64,000 nt of DNA, taken from Lachnospiraceae bacterium. GTDB lineage: Bacteria; Bacillota; Clostridia; Lachnospirales; Lachnospiraceae. The stretch spans positions 1 through 64,000 of the forward strand of contig JAGBEV010000013.1 of assembly GCA_017936785.1 (NCBI GenBank), given 5' to 3'. Of the stretch, positions 1 to 7,207 are shown piece by piece. The notes beneath the pieces are model-generated. The model made no database searches and was not told the DNA's origin. It was given only the letters and a program-made list of their open reading frames with translations. The translations under genes were made by a program, and so were the position numbers. Within the stretch, counting starts at the first letter, position 1. Each line of letters starts with the position of its first letter.

Positions 1-35
1 AAAAGTTATGAATTGGGAGTGATGTATCTTGTAGC

Positions 36-165
36 AGACCTTCAAATGCCTTGCCGTGTCTAGCGTTGCTAAGAGAGCAAAAGAATTGAACCTTGACGCT
101 ATCCATGACACAGTGCATGAAATGGCTAGAGACGAAGCTAGCCATGGCAAAGCATTTGAAGGTCT
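36..165. repeat. inverted repeat within the rubrerythrin tail
   Basis: Bases 36-64 are the reverse complement of 137-165 with 3 mismatches in 29. Both copies encode the HGKAFEG stretch of rubrerythrin. The inverted copy carries the family-typical Arg codon (AGA) where the forward copy has Ser (AGC), so it looks like a diverged paralogue or allele rather than an exact fold-back of the same molecule. Confidence 0.7.
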
Positions 166-187
166 CTTAAAGAGATACTTTGGCTAA
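62..187 (+). CDS. rubrerythrin / NADH peroxidase family, C-terminal fragment
   Basis: The frame ending at the TAA at 185-187 encodes a C-terminus with [20 protein letters not shown] followed by GLLKRYFG. This is the final di-iron helix and tail of the short rubrerythrin/NADH peroxidase family used by anaerobes for peroxide detoxification. The E and H of the D-E-x-x-H type motif are present. Only about 41 residues remain. The frame is open back to a TAG at 32-34, but upstream of about position 62 the translation no longer resembles the family, because bases 36-64 are an inverted copy of 137-165. The gene is therefore cut either by a real rearrangement or by an assembly or contig-edge artefact. 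The usual ARHGK is ASHGK here. Family assignment is firm; the state of the gene is uncertain. Confidence 0.6.
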   Translation, partial: SVAKRAKELNLDAIHDTVHEMARDEASHGKAFEGLLKRYFG

Positions 188-212
188 GCCGGAAACTACA
201 TAAAAAAACTTT

Positions 213-250
213 AAAGAGGAATAAGTAAAAATACTTGTTCCTCTTTTTTA
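213..250 (+). terminator. intrinsic terminator after the rubrerythrin fragment
   Basis: A 9-bp stem AAAGAGGAA / TTCCTCTTT (213-221 with 238-246) is followed directly by a run of T. It sits 25 bases after the stop codon of the rubrerythrin fragment, in the right orientation to end its transcript. Confidence 0.75.
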
Positions 251-281
251 TTGGACCGTATTACCGATGATCTTTTCATTA

Positions 282-860
282 TCATTCAAATTTATCAATG
301 ATGGAAAGTGCTGTTTTAGGAATAGAGTTTGTATCTGTTACATCATCTGATAAATCTGCCTGGATGGCAAATTTATAATCATCATATTCCCAAGTTGCAA
401 GAATCATCTTACCATCAGCAGAATGCTGCACTTTGACATATATTGATTGCCCGGATGCAGTACTGCCCACCCATGTTTCTTCCAAAGATTCATCATATAG
501 ATTATCCGATAGATCAATCATACTATCCCTAACAGCCAATAATTTACAGTCAACCTCTAAAATATTATCATAATAATAAATCTCTAAATGGTTTTCATCA
601 ATCTGTTTATACTCTGTATTTTGTATCCAATTTGAATTTTCAGGCAACAAAACAGAAATTCCGAATCCGGCAGATAAATTTTCCATGTTTACCATTTCTT
701 CCTTTTCTTCCATATTTGGAAGATTTTGAGTAACAGGTTTCCATGCCGTTTCTTCTGTATTAAATATATTTTCAAATGGCATTTCTATATCGGGTTTTTT
801 TGATGAACAGGCAGTGATCATACATGAAATCAACAATATCCATAAAACTTTTCTTTTCAT
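282..860 (-). CDS. putative lipoprotein of unknown function
   Basis: The 192-aa product starts with a basic and then hydrophobic signal peptide ending in a lipobox (MITAC; Cys18), followed by Ser-Ser-Lys-Lys. It should be diacylated at Cys18 and anchored on the outer face of the membrane. The mature part is acidic, without repeats or further membrane segments, and no known domain is recognised. A ribosome-binding sequence (AGAAAGGA) precedes the ATG. It lies 55 bp downstream of the SseB-like gene on the same strand and may share its transcript. Lipoprotein assignment is well supported; function is unknown. Confidence 0.75.
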   Translation of the reverse strand: MKRKVLWILLISCMITACSSKKPDIEMPFENIFNTEETAWKPVTQNLPNMEEKEEMVNMENLSAGFGISVLLPENSNWIQNTEYKQIDENHLEIYYYDNILEVDCKLLAVRDSMIDLSDNLYDESLEETWVGSTASGQSIYVKVQHSADGKMILATWEYDDYKFAIQADLSDDVTDTNSIPKTALSIIDKFE

Positions 861-915
861 ATTAGTAATAAAATCCTTTCTACTATCCGAAAGCTGATTT
901 TCCGGTTTTAGCCCT

Positions 916-2064
916 TTATGACTGGGAATAAAAAGGCTCTACACCTTCAACAGCACGATGTCCAAAATCCGATGCAAAAGGAACCATATCAATATACATA
1001 TCATCCAGATAAGGACGTGCCGCATTTGCGATCTCCCCAAAGATCTTATTTTTATCCCCTTCAAAATTGATCACCAAAAGATAGCTGTACTGGTCTTCCC
1101 GGCACATCAGGCGCATCCATGCTGTTTTTACTGCCGGCTCATTCTGTAAATGACCTTTCACCGCTTCGATCATTTCCGTAGGATAAATCTTTGGCTCTCC
1201 CAGCCACACAGAAGTTTCTTTTTCAATCTTTTGCTCCGATACCCCTTTTGTCATAATGTCTTTTTTGGTTTTCAGATGTTCTGCCAATTTCCTGTCTATA
1301 ACAAAATTTGCTCCGAAAGGATCAATTACCATGCCTGATATATCAGGGTCTTTTAAGATCATTTCCGCATAATTATCAAAGGTAAAAATTACCGTTTCCT
1401 GGGAAGGACATCCCTGCCATTTACGAATTTCACTCCAGTCCGTAAACACAGGATAAAAATGTTTATCATCCTGCGTAGTAAGCATATGTAAACTCATGGT
1501 AGAACCTTTTTGAAAGGTTGCCGTTCCGTTTCCGTTGGATACAGGTTTTTCTGAAAAAGAAATGATCGACAAAAAATGAGCCTGCATTGCAACTTCTTCA
1601 AATACCAGATTTAAAATGTATTCTGTCTGGTTCCTTTTCATTTCACCTAACAGACCTTTTAACCGGGGATTTACTACCGGCTTATTCACATCGATCTGCT
1701 GCTGTGCCATAACATTTGAAATTACATCACCTTTATTTACCTGACTTGCTTCAATACCTGCAAGCAATAGGCCTACATTGCTCCCCGGAGTTGCTTCCTG
1801 CATTTTTCCCTGTGTAGGATTTTCCATTCCTTCTATGCGTGTAGCGGTCATTTTTCCGCCTCGGGAAATAATATAAACCTGATCTCCCACATGGATCGTA
1901 TGGTCATTCACCATGCCTACTACGATACAGCCTGCTGTTTTAATCGTAAATATATCCTGTATTACCATAGTATACATATGAGATTCCATAGGTTTCCCGG
2001 CTGGAGTTTCCTTTTTTTCTTTTTCTTCATTTTCTTTTTTTCCAAACTTACTGAATAATCCCAT
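916..2064 (-). CDS. EF-Tu domain-2-like / SseB fusion protein
   Basis: The 382-aa soluble protein has three recognisable parts. Residues about 30-120 look like the domain-2 beta-barrel of translational GTPases: VIQDIFTIKTAG, later GDQVYII, and SNVGLLLAGIEASQVNKGDVI, which mirrors the EF-Tu GDNVGLLLRG element. No GTPase domain precedes it. Residues about 130-265 match the SseB N-terminal domain (FYPVFTDWSEIRKW, then the VIDPFG region), and about 285-380 match the SseB C-terminal domain. SseB ('enhanced serine sensitivity') has no settled biochemical role. The acidic/basic linker near residues 9-20 is low complexity. A good Shine-Dalgarno sequence (GGAGGG) lies just upstream of the ATG. The fusion is seen directly; the function is not known. 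Confidence 0.7.
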   Translation of the reverse strand: MGLFSKFGKKENEEKEKKETPAGKPMESHMYTMVIQDIFTIKTAGCIVVGMVNDHTIHVGDQVYIISRGGKMTATRIEGMENPTQGKMQEATPGSNVGLLLAGIEASQVNKGDVISNVMAQQQIDVNKPVVNPRLKGLLGEMKRNQTEYILNLVFEEVAMQAHFLSIISFSEKPVSNGNGTATFQKGSTMSLHMLTTQDDKHFYPVFTDWSEIRKWQGCPSQETVIFTFDNYAEMILKDPDISGMVIDPFGANFVIDRKLAEHLKTKKDIMTKGVSEQKIEKETSVWLGEPKIYPTEMIEAVKGHLQNEPAVKTAWMRLMCREDQYSYLLVINFEGDKNKIFGEIANAARPYLDDMYIDMVPFASDFGHRAVEGVEPFYSQS

Positions 2065-2120
2065 TTTCCCTCCATCATCTGTTACGGACTTGATCAGATT
2101 TTCATAGTTTATCTTTGTCT

Positions 2121-2129
2121 ATTATAACA
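2121..2129 (-). promoter_or_regulatory. possible extended -10 promoter for the SseB-fusion gene
   Basis: On the minus strand TGTTATAAT forms an extended -10 element (TGnTATAAT) about 57 bases before the ATG. No convincing -35 is seen, which is tolerated by extended -10 promoters. It suggests the SseB-fusion gene can be transcribed separately from the DUF4173 operon upstream. Confidence 0.4.
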
Positions 2130-2135
2130 TCATTT

Positions 2136-3686
2136 TTATTCTTTTATATACTTATAATTCTTTAATATCTTTCCCCCATTATAATAGGAAAAATTGAAAT
2201 CTAAAATACCCATTTCATCATAAGAATCCACTTTTCTCTTTAAATTCCGGGTATATGCCATATCCTGATTGCTGCTTTCAGAATCTTTCCTTTTCATATG
2301 TCCTAATCGTTTATCAATGGATGTCAATACCCCTGCTTCTTCCATAGCTGGTATGGCATCAGTGCTTAAATTGCTGAGATAATATAAATCTACCCTGTCA
2401 ATATCATAGGTCAGATTATATTTCGCTATGAGATAGTCCGGCTTCCCTAAAGAAAACAGGATATACAATATTGCAACTGCTGCCGTAGCATACTGGAACA
2501 GAGGAAACTGGTTTTTATAAATAGTAATGATACAGCCCAATAACAAAATGCTGATGACGATCAACGCCCACAATACCAATAATCTTAAAAATGTAAGCTG
2601 ATAGCTTTCAATATATAAGATCATTCGCATGGCAGAAGAAGCGATCATAATATACGTACAACAGGAAAACAGGGTCAATATTATTTTTAAAGCCATATTT
2701 TCTCTAAAACGGGAAACACAGATCAGGATAATGACCAGATTGATCATACATACAAACAATAATTGGAAAAAACCTTCCCTGGCATAGGCCGCATAGGTAT
2801 ATCCATCCGGAAGGGTAAAGCTTCCCAAAAACAAATAAGATATCTGAATGACTGAAAAAATTAAATATACCACTGTTATAATGGATAAAAAGGTAATGCC
2901 TACAACAGGTTCCCATTTATTTTTTTCTGCAACCGCATCCTTGATCTGTCCATCAGCAAAATATGCCAGTAAACTATAAAACCCAATACTGCCGGTTATA
3001 AATAACAGACCCATCCTTAAAGGATACTCCGGAAACAAAATATCAGAAAAAATTGTTACAAACAGACTGCGGAAAACCGCATCCGCACTGACCAGTAATC
3101 CTACAATGACCAACAGCAGAGGAATAGATATTATGATTCCCAGCCATACATATTTTGCCGTAGCCGATTTCCCTTTTTCTCTTTTTGTAAAATACTTTGA
3201 AACAGCTTTAAATGGATATCCCAGATAGCACAGGGTCACAAAAGGAGTAACAAACATTTCTCCTAAATATTTTCCAAACCCCCATTTTGCCGTATTGCAA
3301 AAATGTGTTAAAAGAAAACTTAAAAATAAAAGAATCATCCCACAGACATTGAAAAAAATGATCACAGGATTTCCTGTCAGACAATTACTGATGCTTAAGA
3401 TTTCCCATGCCGCAAAATAAAACCAGGTGCATTTTTTGACTTTTATATCCAGATAGCGGAATCCCCACACCAGATATCCCATGGTAACCGCAGATAAAAT
3501 GGGTAGTGAAATACCATGAAACCCCTTATAAAGACAGATCATAAAAAAAATTCCGTATAAAATACATCCCAGCCCGAATATCCGGAAATTATCCAACATT
3601 TTTTCCAGTTTTTCTCCTATTTTGACAGCCGCTGTCTGATAATTTCCTTCTATTTGTGTTCCATTTGGTTCATTCAAGAAAAACAC
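2136..3686 (-). CDS. DUF4173-type polytopic membrane protein
   Basis: The 516-aa protein has about a dozen hydrophobic segments between residues 36 and 410. It includes the phrases VSADAVFRSLF and YAREGFFQLLFVCMINL that I associate with the DUF4173/DUF4153 family of uncharacterised membrane proteins. The C-terminal 110 residues are soluble and include IDRVDLYYLSNLSTDAIPAM. The start follows the XRE regulator stop by only 3 bases, so the two are translationally coupled in the DUF2975-XRE-DUF4173 operon. Function is unknown. Such proteins commonly sit beside small XRE regulators, which suggests an envelope-associated regulatory unit, but this is inference. Confidence 0.7.
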   Translation of the reverse strand: MFFLNEPNGTQIEGNYQTAAVKIGEKLEKMLDNFRIFGLGCILYGIFFMICLYKGFHGISLPILSAVTMGYLVWGFRYLDIKVKKCTWFYFAAWEILSISNCLTGNPVIIFFNVCGMILLFLSFLLTHFCNTAKWGFGKYLGEMFVTPFVTLCYLGYPFKAVSKYFTKREKGKSATAKYVWLGIIISIPLLLVIVGLLVSADAVFRSLFVTIFSDILFPEYPLRMGLLFITGSIGFYSLLAYFADGQIKDAVAEKNKWEPVVGITFLSIITVVYLIFSVIQISYLFLGSFTLPDGYTYAAYAREGFFQLLFVCMINLVIILICVSRFRENMALKIILTLFSCCTYIMIASSAMRMILYIESYQLTFLRLLVLWALIVISILLLGCIITIYKNQFPLFQYATAAVAILYILFSLGKPDYLIAKYNLTYDIDRVDLYYLSNLSTDAIPAMEEAGVLTSIDKRLGHMKRKDSESSNQDMAYTRNLKRKVDSYDEMGILDFNFSYYNGGKILKNYKYIKE

Positions 3687-3689
3687 CTC

Positions 3690-3917
3690 CTATTGTACAT
3701 TCTCTGTTTCTTCTGCATCCGGACGCCATTCCAGAATATCCCCAGGCTGACAATCCAGAGCCTTACAGATTTTATTCAGCGTATCAATTTTTATGGCTTT
3801 TGCTTTTCCGTTTTTTAAAATAGAAATGTTCGCCATGGTAATCCCAACTCTTTCAGATAATTCTGTAACACTCATTTTGCGTTTTGCCAACATTACATCA
3901 ACATTTATAATTATCAT
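3690..3917 (-). CDS. small XRE-family (YozG-like) transcriptional regulator
   Basis: The 75-aa product is almost entirely one helix-turn-helix domain. LAKRKMSVTELSERVGITMANISILKNGK spans helices 1-3 and CKALDCQPGDILEW is the last helix and strand. This is the compact YozG/Cro-like class normally found next to DUF2975 membrane proteins. It probably binds DNA as a dimer and may recognise the palindrome at 4482-4532 upstream of its own operon. The gene lies 20 bp after the DUF2975 gene and 3 bp before the DUF4173 gene. The HTH assignment is firm; the target is inferred. Confidence 0.85.
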   Translation of the reverse strand: MIIINVDVMLAKRKMSVTELSERVGITMANISILKNGKAKAIKIDTLNKICKALDCQPGDILEWRPDAEETENVQ

Positions 3918-3937
3918 ATTTTCTCACCCTTTTTGTT

Positions 3938-4417
3938 TTAAATTGTCAAGTCAGTTTCTTCTTTTAATGCTGCTGCTTTATATACCAGGTGGGATAATGC
4001 TGCTGCCGCTACTGTCACGGTCACTCCTGCAAAAACTACCATTATGGATAAAATCATCCAACTGCTGTGGCTCATATTCAAAGCATATAACACACCGCTT
4101 CCTGCAAACAGGAATACGGAATCAAATGCCGCCAGACCGGAAATGTATTTTAACAGCTTTGCATTCACAATGGAAAAAGAATTATCCTTCCCGATTTCTG
4201 CTGCAATCCTCCAGCCACAGATCAAAACCAGATAACAGGGAATTGCCGTGATCCAAAGGAATATCATCCACGGAAGATAGCAATAACTGTTGTCCGGTGT
4301 ACTAAAAAGTATTGTTTTTCCCCAAACGGGAAGAAAATAAAAATAAATTATCAATCCACATATTCCAAGTCCTATAATGACCGCTTTCAGCGAATTCGCC
4401 AATCCTTTCTGACTCAT
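3938..4417 (-). CDS. DUF2975 membrane protein
   Basis: The 159-aa product has four hydrophobic segments and the layout of DUF2975 proteins, which pair with YozG-type XRE regulators. An upstream in-frame ATG at 4438 would add seven residues. The strong AGGAGG lies inside those seven codons and is correctly spaced for the ATG at 4417, so the inner start is chosen. It is the first gene of the operon behind the promoter at 4463-4491. Function is unknown; a membrane partner or sensor for the regulator is a reasonable guess. Confidence 0.75.
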   Translation of the reverse strand: MSQKGLANSLKAVIIGLGICGLIIYFYFLPVWGKTILFSTPDNSYCYLPWMIFLWITAIPCYLVLICGWRIAAEIGKDNSFSIVNAKLLKYISGLAAFDSVFLFAGSGVLYALNMSHSSWMILSIMVVFAGVTVTVAAAALSHLVYKAAALKEETDLTI

Positions 4418-4462
4418 AATGATCCTCCTGCATTTCATTTTGTTTTTTATTTATTTTTTCAT

Positions 4463-4491
4463 ACTATAACACCACAAAGAAAAAGTGTCAA
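4463..4491 (-). promoter_or_regulatory. sigma-A promoter of the DUF2975-XRE-DUF4173 operon
   Basis: Reading the minus strand, TTGACA (4486-4491), a 17-base spacer and TATAGT (4463-4468) form a near-consensus promoter about 45 bases before the DUF2975 start. The -35 hexamer is embedded in one arm of the long palindrome, so occupancy of that palindrome would block the promoter. Confidence 0.8.
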
Positions 4492-4532
4492 CAAATATTT
4501 ATCGAATTGCAATAAATATTTGTTGACACTTT
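4482..4532. promoter_or_regulatory. perfect 21-bp-arm palindrome, probable operator
   Basis: Bases 4482-4502 and 4512-4532 are exact reverse complements (21 of 21) around a 9-base centre. Each arm carries TGTTGACA read outward from the centre. The left arm contains the -35 box of the operon promoter. The palindrome also lies 32 bases after the ahcY stop and is followed on the minus strand by a short T-rich run, so it could double as an ahcY terminator. Operator, terminator or both cannot be separated by eye. Confidence 0.65.
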
Positions 4533-4563
4533 AAATCTAATGCCTTTTTACATTTGCCGGTAA

Positions 4564-5802
4564 TCAGCCATAAAGATATTTTTCCTGCTCCGGAGTGAGC
4601 ACGTCAATCTTTTTGCCCAGGAAGTTCAGCTTTCTAACGGCTACGTCTCTGTCTACTTCTTCCGGTACATCGATCAGTTTTTCCGTCAGGGTATCACCTT
4701 TTTCTACCAGATACTTAGCAGATAATGCCTGAATTGCAAAACTCATATCCATGATCTCAGCAGGATGTCCGTCTCCGCATGCAAGGTTTACCAGCCTGCC
4801 TTCTCCCAATACACAAAGTGTATTGCCGTTTGGCAGCTCGTAACCGATGATATTTTTACGCATTTCCTTAGAAGAAACCGCAATTTCACGAAGCCTTGCC
4901 ATATCGATCTCACAATCAAAATGGCCTGCATTACAAAGGATTGCTCCGTCCTTCATTTCCATAAAGTCTTCTTCATCAATGACTTTATCACAGCCGGTAA
5001 CGGTAACAAAGAAATCACCGTATTTTGCTGCTTCTTTCATAGGCATTACATCAAATCCATCCATAACTGCTTCAATTGCCTTTACCGGATCGATTTCCGT
5101 TACGATAACTCTTGCACCCAGACCTTTTGCTCTCATGGCAGTACCTTTGCCACACCATCCATAACCGGCTACTACTACGATTTTACCGGATAAGATCAGA
5201 TTGGTGGTACGATTTATGCCATCCCATACAGACTGTCCCGTACCATATCTGTTATCAAAGAAATGCTTGCACTGTGCATTATTAACGCGCACCATAGGGA
5301 ACTGCAGTTTCCCTGCACGGTTCATTGCCTCCAGACGGATAATACCTGTTGTTGTCTCCTCACATCCACCGATAACCTGAGGAATCAGATCTTTAAATTC
5401 CGTGTGCATCATATTAACAAGGTCTCCGCCGTCATCAATGATGATATTAGGACCTACCTTTAATACCTGACGGATATGATGGTTATATTCTTCATCCGTA
5501 GCATCATACCATGCATGAACCTCCAGACCGGCTTTTACCAAAGCTGCTGCCACATCATCCTGAGTGGACAAAGGATTAGAACCGGTAACATACATTTCGG
5601 CACCGCCTGCCTTTAATACCTTACAAAGATATGCTGTTTTTGCCTCCAGATGAACGGATAGGGCAATCTTTTTTCCCTCAAAAGGCTTTGTTTTTTCAAA
5701 TTCACTTTCCAAAGTTCTCAATAAATCACAATTTCTTCTAACCCACTCGATCTTCTGCTCTCCACTTGGAGCAAGATTAATATCTCTGATTTCGCTGCTC
5801 AT
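4564..5802 (-). CDS. ahcY: adenosylhomocysteinase (S-adenosylhomocysteine hydrolase)
   Basis: The 412-aa cytosolic enzyme reversibly splits S-adenosylhomocysteine to adenosine and homocysteine, relieving inhibition of methyltransferases. Visible landmarks are the substrate site HLEAKTA (51-57), GGCEETTTG (145-153), NNAQCKHFFDN (174-184), and the NAD-binding GYGWCGKG (213-220). A HPAEIMDMSF stretch and the family-typical C-terminus KYLYG also match. It is the shorter form lacking the insert of the longer bacterial type. Related short enzymes in some archaea and Thermotoga prefer S-inosylhomocysteine, so the exact substrate is open. The start has GGAGG upstream. It is transcribed alone, from a promoter at 5823-5850. 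Confidence 0.93.
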   Translation of the reverse strand: MSSEIRDINLAPSGEQKIEWVRRNCDLLRTLESEFEKTKPFEGKKIALSVHLEAKTAYLCKVLKAGGAEMYVTGSNPLSTQDDVAAALVKAGLEVHAWYDATDEEYNHHIRQVLKVGPNIIIDDGGDLVNMMHTEFKDLIPQVIGGCEETTTGIIRLEAMNRAGKLQFPMVRVNNAQCKHFFDNRYGTGQSVWDGINRTTNLILSGKIVVVAGYGWCGKGTAMRAKGLGARVIVTEIDPVKAIEAVMDGFDVMPMKEAAKYGDFFVTVTGCDKVIDEEDFMEMKDGAILCNAGHFDCEIDMARLREIAVSSKEMRKNIIGYELPNGNTLCVLGEGRLVNLACGDGHPAEIMDMSFAIQALSAKYLVEKGDTLTEKLIDVPEEVDRDVAVRKLNFLGKKIDVLTPEQEKYLYG

Positions 5803-5822
5803 GAAATTTCCTCCATAAAAAT

Positions 5823-5850
5823 ATTCTACGCTAAATTGTTCAGCTGTAAA
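5823..5850 (-). promoter_or_regulatory. ahcY promoter
   Basis: On the minus strand, TTTACA (5845-5850), a 16-base spacer and TAGAAT (5823-5828) precede the GGAGG and ATG of ahcY. The -35 overlaps an inverted repeat GTAAAC (5846-5851) / GTTTAC (5865-5870), which could be an operator for the adjacent TetR regulator. Confidence 0.6.
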
Positions 5851-5898
5851 CCTACTGATTATTAGTTTACCTTTTCATTCTTTTGCTGACAAGCCTTT

Positions 5899-6459
5899 TT
5901 ACTCATTTAAATAGTGTTTCCCATTGTGCGGGCAATAAATATCATAAATGATCTGTGCCAGTTCTTCGGGAGTTTCTTTGGCGCCCTTTAAATTCCAGGA
6001 AATATAGACATTAAATAAAGTTCCTGAAAAAGCTTCCAGTTCATAATAATGGTCCATTCCATCCTCCAGCTTTTGCCATGTTTCGATCACAAACCTGCTG
6101 ATCGCCATTAAAAGATGATGTCCCAGACCGCTTTGAAATAAGCTTTCCAGAAAATCCCTGTATTTCTGAAAATGATAAAAGCAGTGGATCAGATTATTCT
6201 TATCATAATAATTCTCTCTTAAAGACTCCTTCCTGATACTTTCCCTGTAAAGATCCACAAGATCATCCAGGTAAAAAATGAAAATATCCTCTTTCTTTTC
6301 ATAATTGCGGTAATATGTCATTCTGGACACGCCGGCTTTTTGCGTCAGCTCCGAAACGGAAATAGAAGATAACGGCTTTTCTTTTAATAACTGCATAAGA
6401 GCAGTAACCATACATTCCCTTGCCAACAAATTTACCGGATTTTTCTTTGATTTATTCAT
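5899..6459 (-). CDS. TetR/AcrR-family transcriptional regulator
   Basis: The 186-aa product has an N-terminal TetR DNA-binding domain. LLKEKPLSSISVSELTQKAG and VSRMTYYRNYEKKEDIF match the HTH and the conserved aromatic turn. A helical ligand domain rich in Tyr, Trp and Phe follows. The in-frame TTG at 6465 is less likely than the ATG at 6459, which has AGGGGG eight bases upstream. It is transcribed toward ahcY and divergently from the PAP2-like gene. TGTAACA/TGTTACA half-sites in the divergent region are candidate operators. The ligand is unknown. Confidence 0.85.
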   Translation of the reverse strand: MNKSKKNPVNLLARECMVTALMQLLKEKPLSSISVSELTQKAGVSRMTYYRNYEKKEDIFIFYLDDLVDLYRESIRKESLRENYYDKNNLIHCFYHFQKYRDFLESLFQSGLGHHLLMAISRFVIETWQKLEDGMDHYYELEAFSGTLFNVYISWNLKGAKETPEELAQIIYDIYCPHNGKHYLNE

Positions 6460-6476
6460 GAACAAAACCCCCTGTT

Positions 6477-6528
6477 TTGTAACAGTTAAAATCTGAAATA
6501 TTGAATTTGACTCTGGATAATGTTACAA
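6477..6528. promoter_or_regulatory. divergent regulatory region with TTGTAACA / TGTTACAA half-sites
   Basis: Inverted half-sites TTGTAACA (6477-6484) and TGTTACAA (6521-6528) are separated by 36 bases between the TetR gene and the divergent PAP2-like gene. They could be autoregulatory TetR sites. The spacing is larger than a single TetR operator, so two separate sites or DNA looping would be needed. Confidence 0.4.
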
Positions 6529-6606
6529 TTTGTCACACTTAATTATAAAGAAAAGAACCATGATTTCAAGAAAACAATATTAAAATTTTTTTCCGGAGGG
6601 TGTTGT

Positions 6607-7188
6607 GTGACAATTAAAAAAGAAAAAGTGGCAAAATTTTTTCGAATCATTACTGTTCCGCCTGTTTTAATCACTGCTTTGATCATTATCCTCTTATTAT
6701 CAGGTGATGACATCTTTGGGGGATTTCCGGATATTATAATTTCTTTTCTGCTCCTAGGAATCATTCCCATACTTGCATACCCTTTACAGCAGTTATTACC
6801 CGGATTTAAAGAAAGAGGGCGCGAGGGTCAGAGAAAACTTGCCTTTATTTTAAATATAATTGGTTATACACTGGCAGTTATTCTCGGTTTTATGATGAAT
6901 GTCCAAAGAAAGCTTATGTTAATATATATTACTTACTTTCTTTCTGTTGTTATTCTTACTATTTTCAATCTTTTACACATTCGCGCCAGCGGACATGCCT
7001 GCAGTGCAACAGGACCTTTAATTTTTTTAATTTATTATACAGGCTGGAAGGCCTTGCTCCCATGCTTGATAACAGGTGCGGCTATCGTATGGTCATCCCT
7101 GGAATTAAAAAGGCATACCAGATCAGAACTGGCTGTAGGAGCTTTATGCTGCCTGGCGGCTTTCCTAATATCACAATGTATTATTTAA
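6607..7188 (+). CDS. PAP2-like integral membrane protein
   Basis: The product is 193 aa from a GTG start with GGAGGG (6595-6600) six bases upstream. The longer frame from 6520 overlaps the divergent regulatory region and lacks a ribosome site. Five or six membrane segments are predicted by eye. ASGHACSATGP (SGHA about residues 128-131) and SSLELKRHTRSEL (KRHT about 168-171) resemble motifs 2 and 3 of PAP2-type lipid phosphatases, but motif 1 (KxxxxxxRP) is not evident. It could be a degenerate or divergent member, possibly acting on isoprenoid lipid phosphates. It is followed 19 bp later by the degV gene, suggesting an operon. Confidence 0.55.
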   Translation: MTIKKEKVAKFFRIITVPPVLITALIIILLLSGDDIFGGFPDIIISFLLLGIIPILAYPLQQLLPGFKERGREGQRKLAFILNIIGYTLAVILGFMMNVQRKLMLIYITYFLSVVILTIFNLLHIRASGHACSATGPLIFLIYYTGWKALLPCLITGAAIVWSSLELKRHTRSELAVGALCCLAAFLISQCII

Positions 7189-7207
7189 TCAAAAAGGAGA
7201 ATTATCT

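Noticed and set aside
958..1338. Plus-strand ORFs opposite the SseB fusion
   Set aside because: Antisense frames with His/Cys-rich, non-protein-like composition and no ribosome sites.
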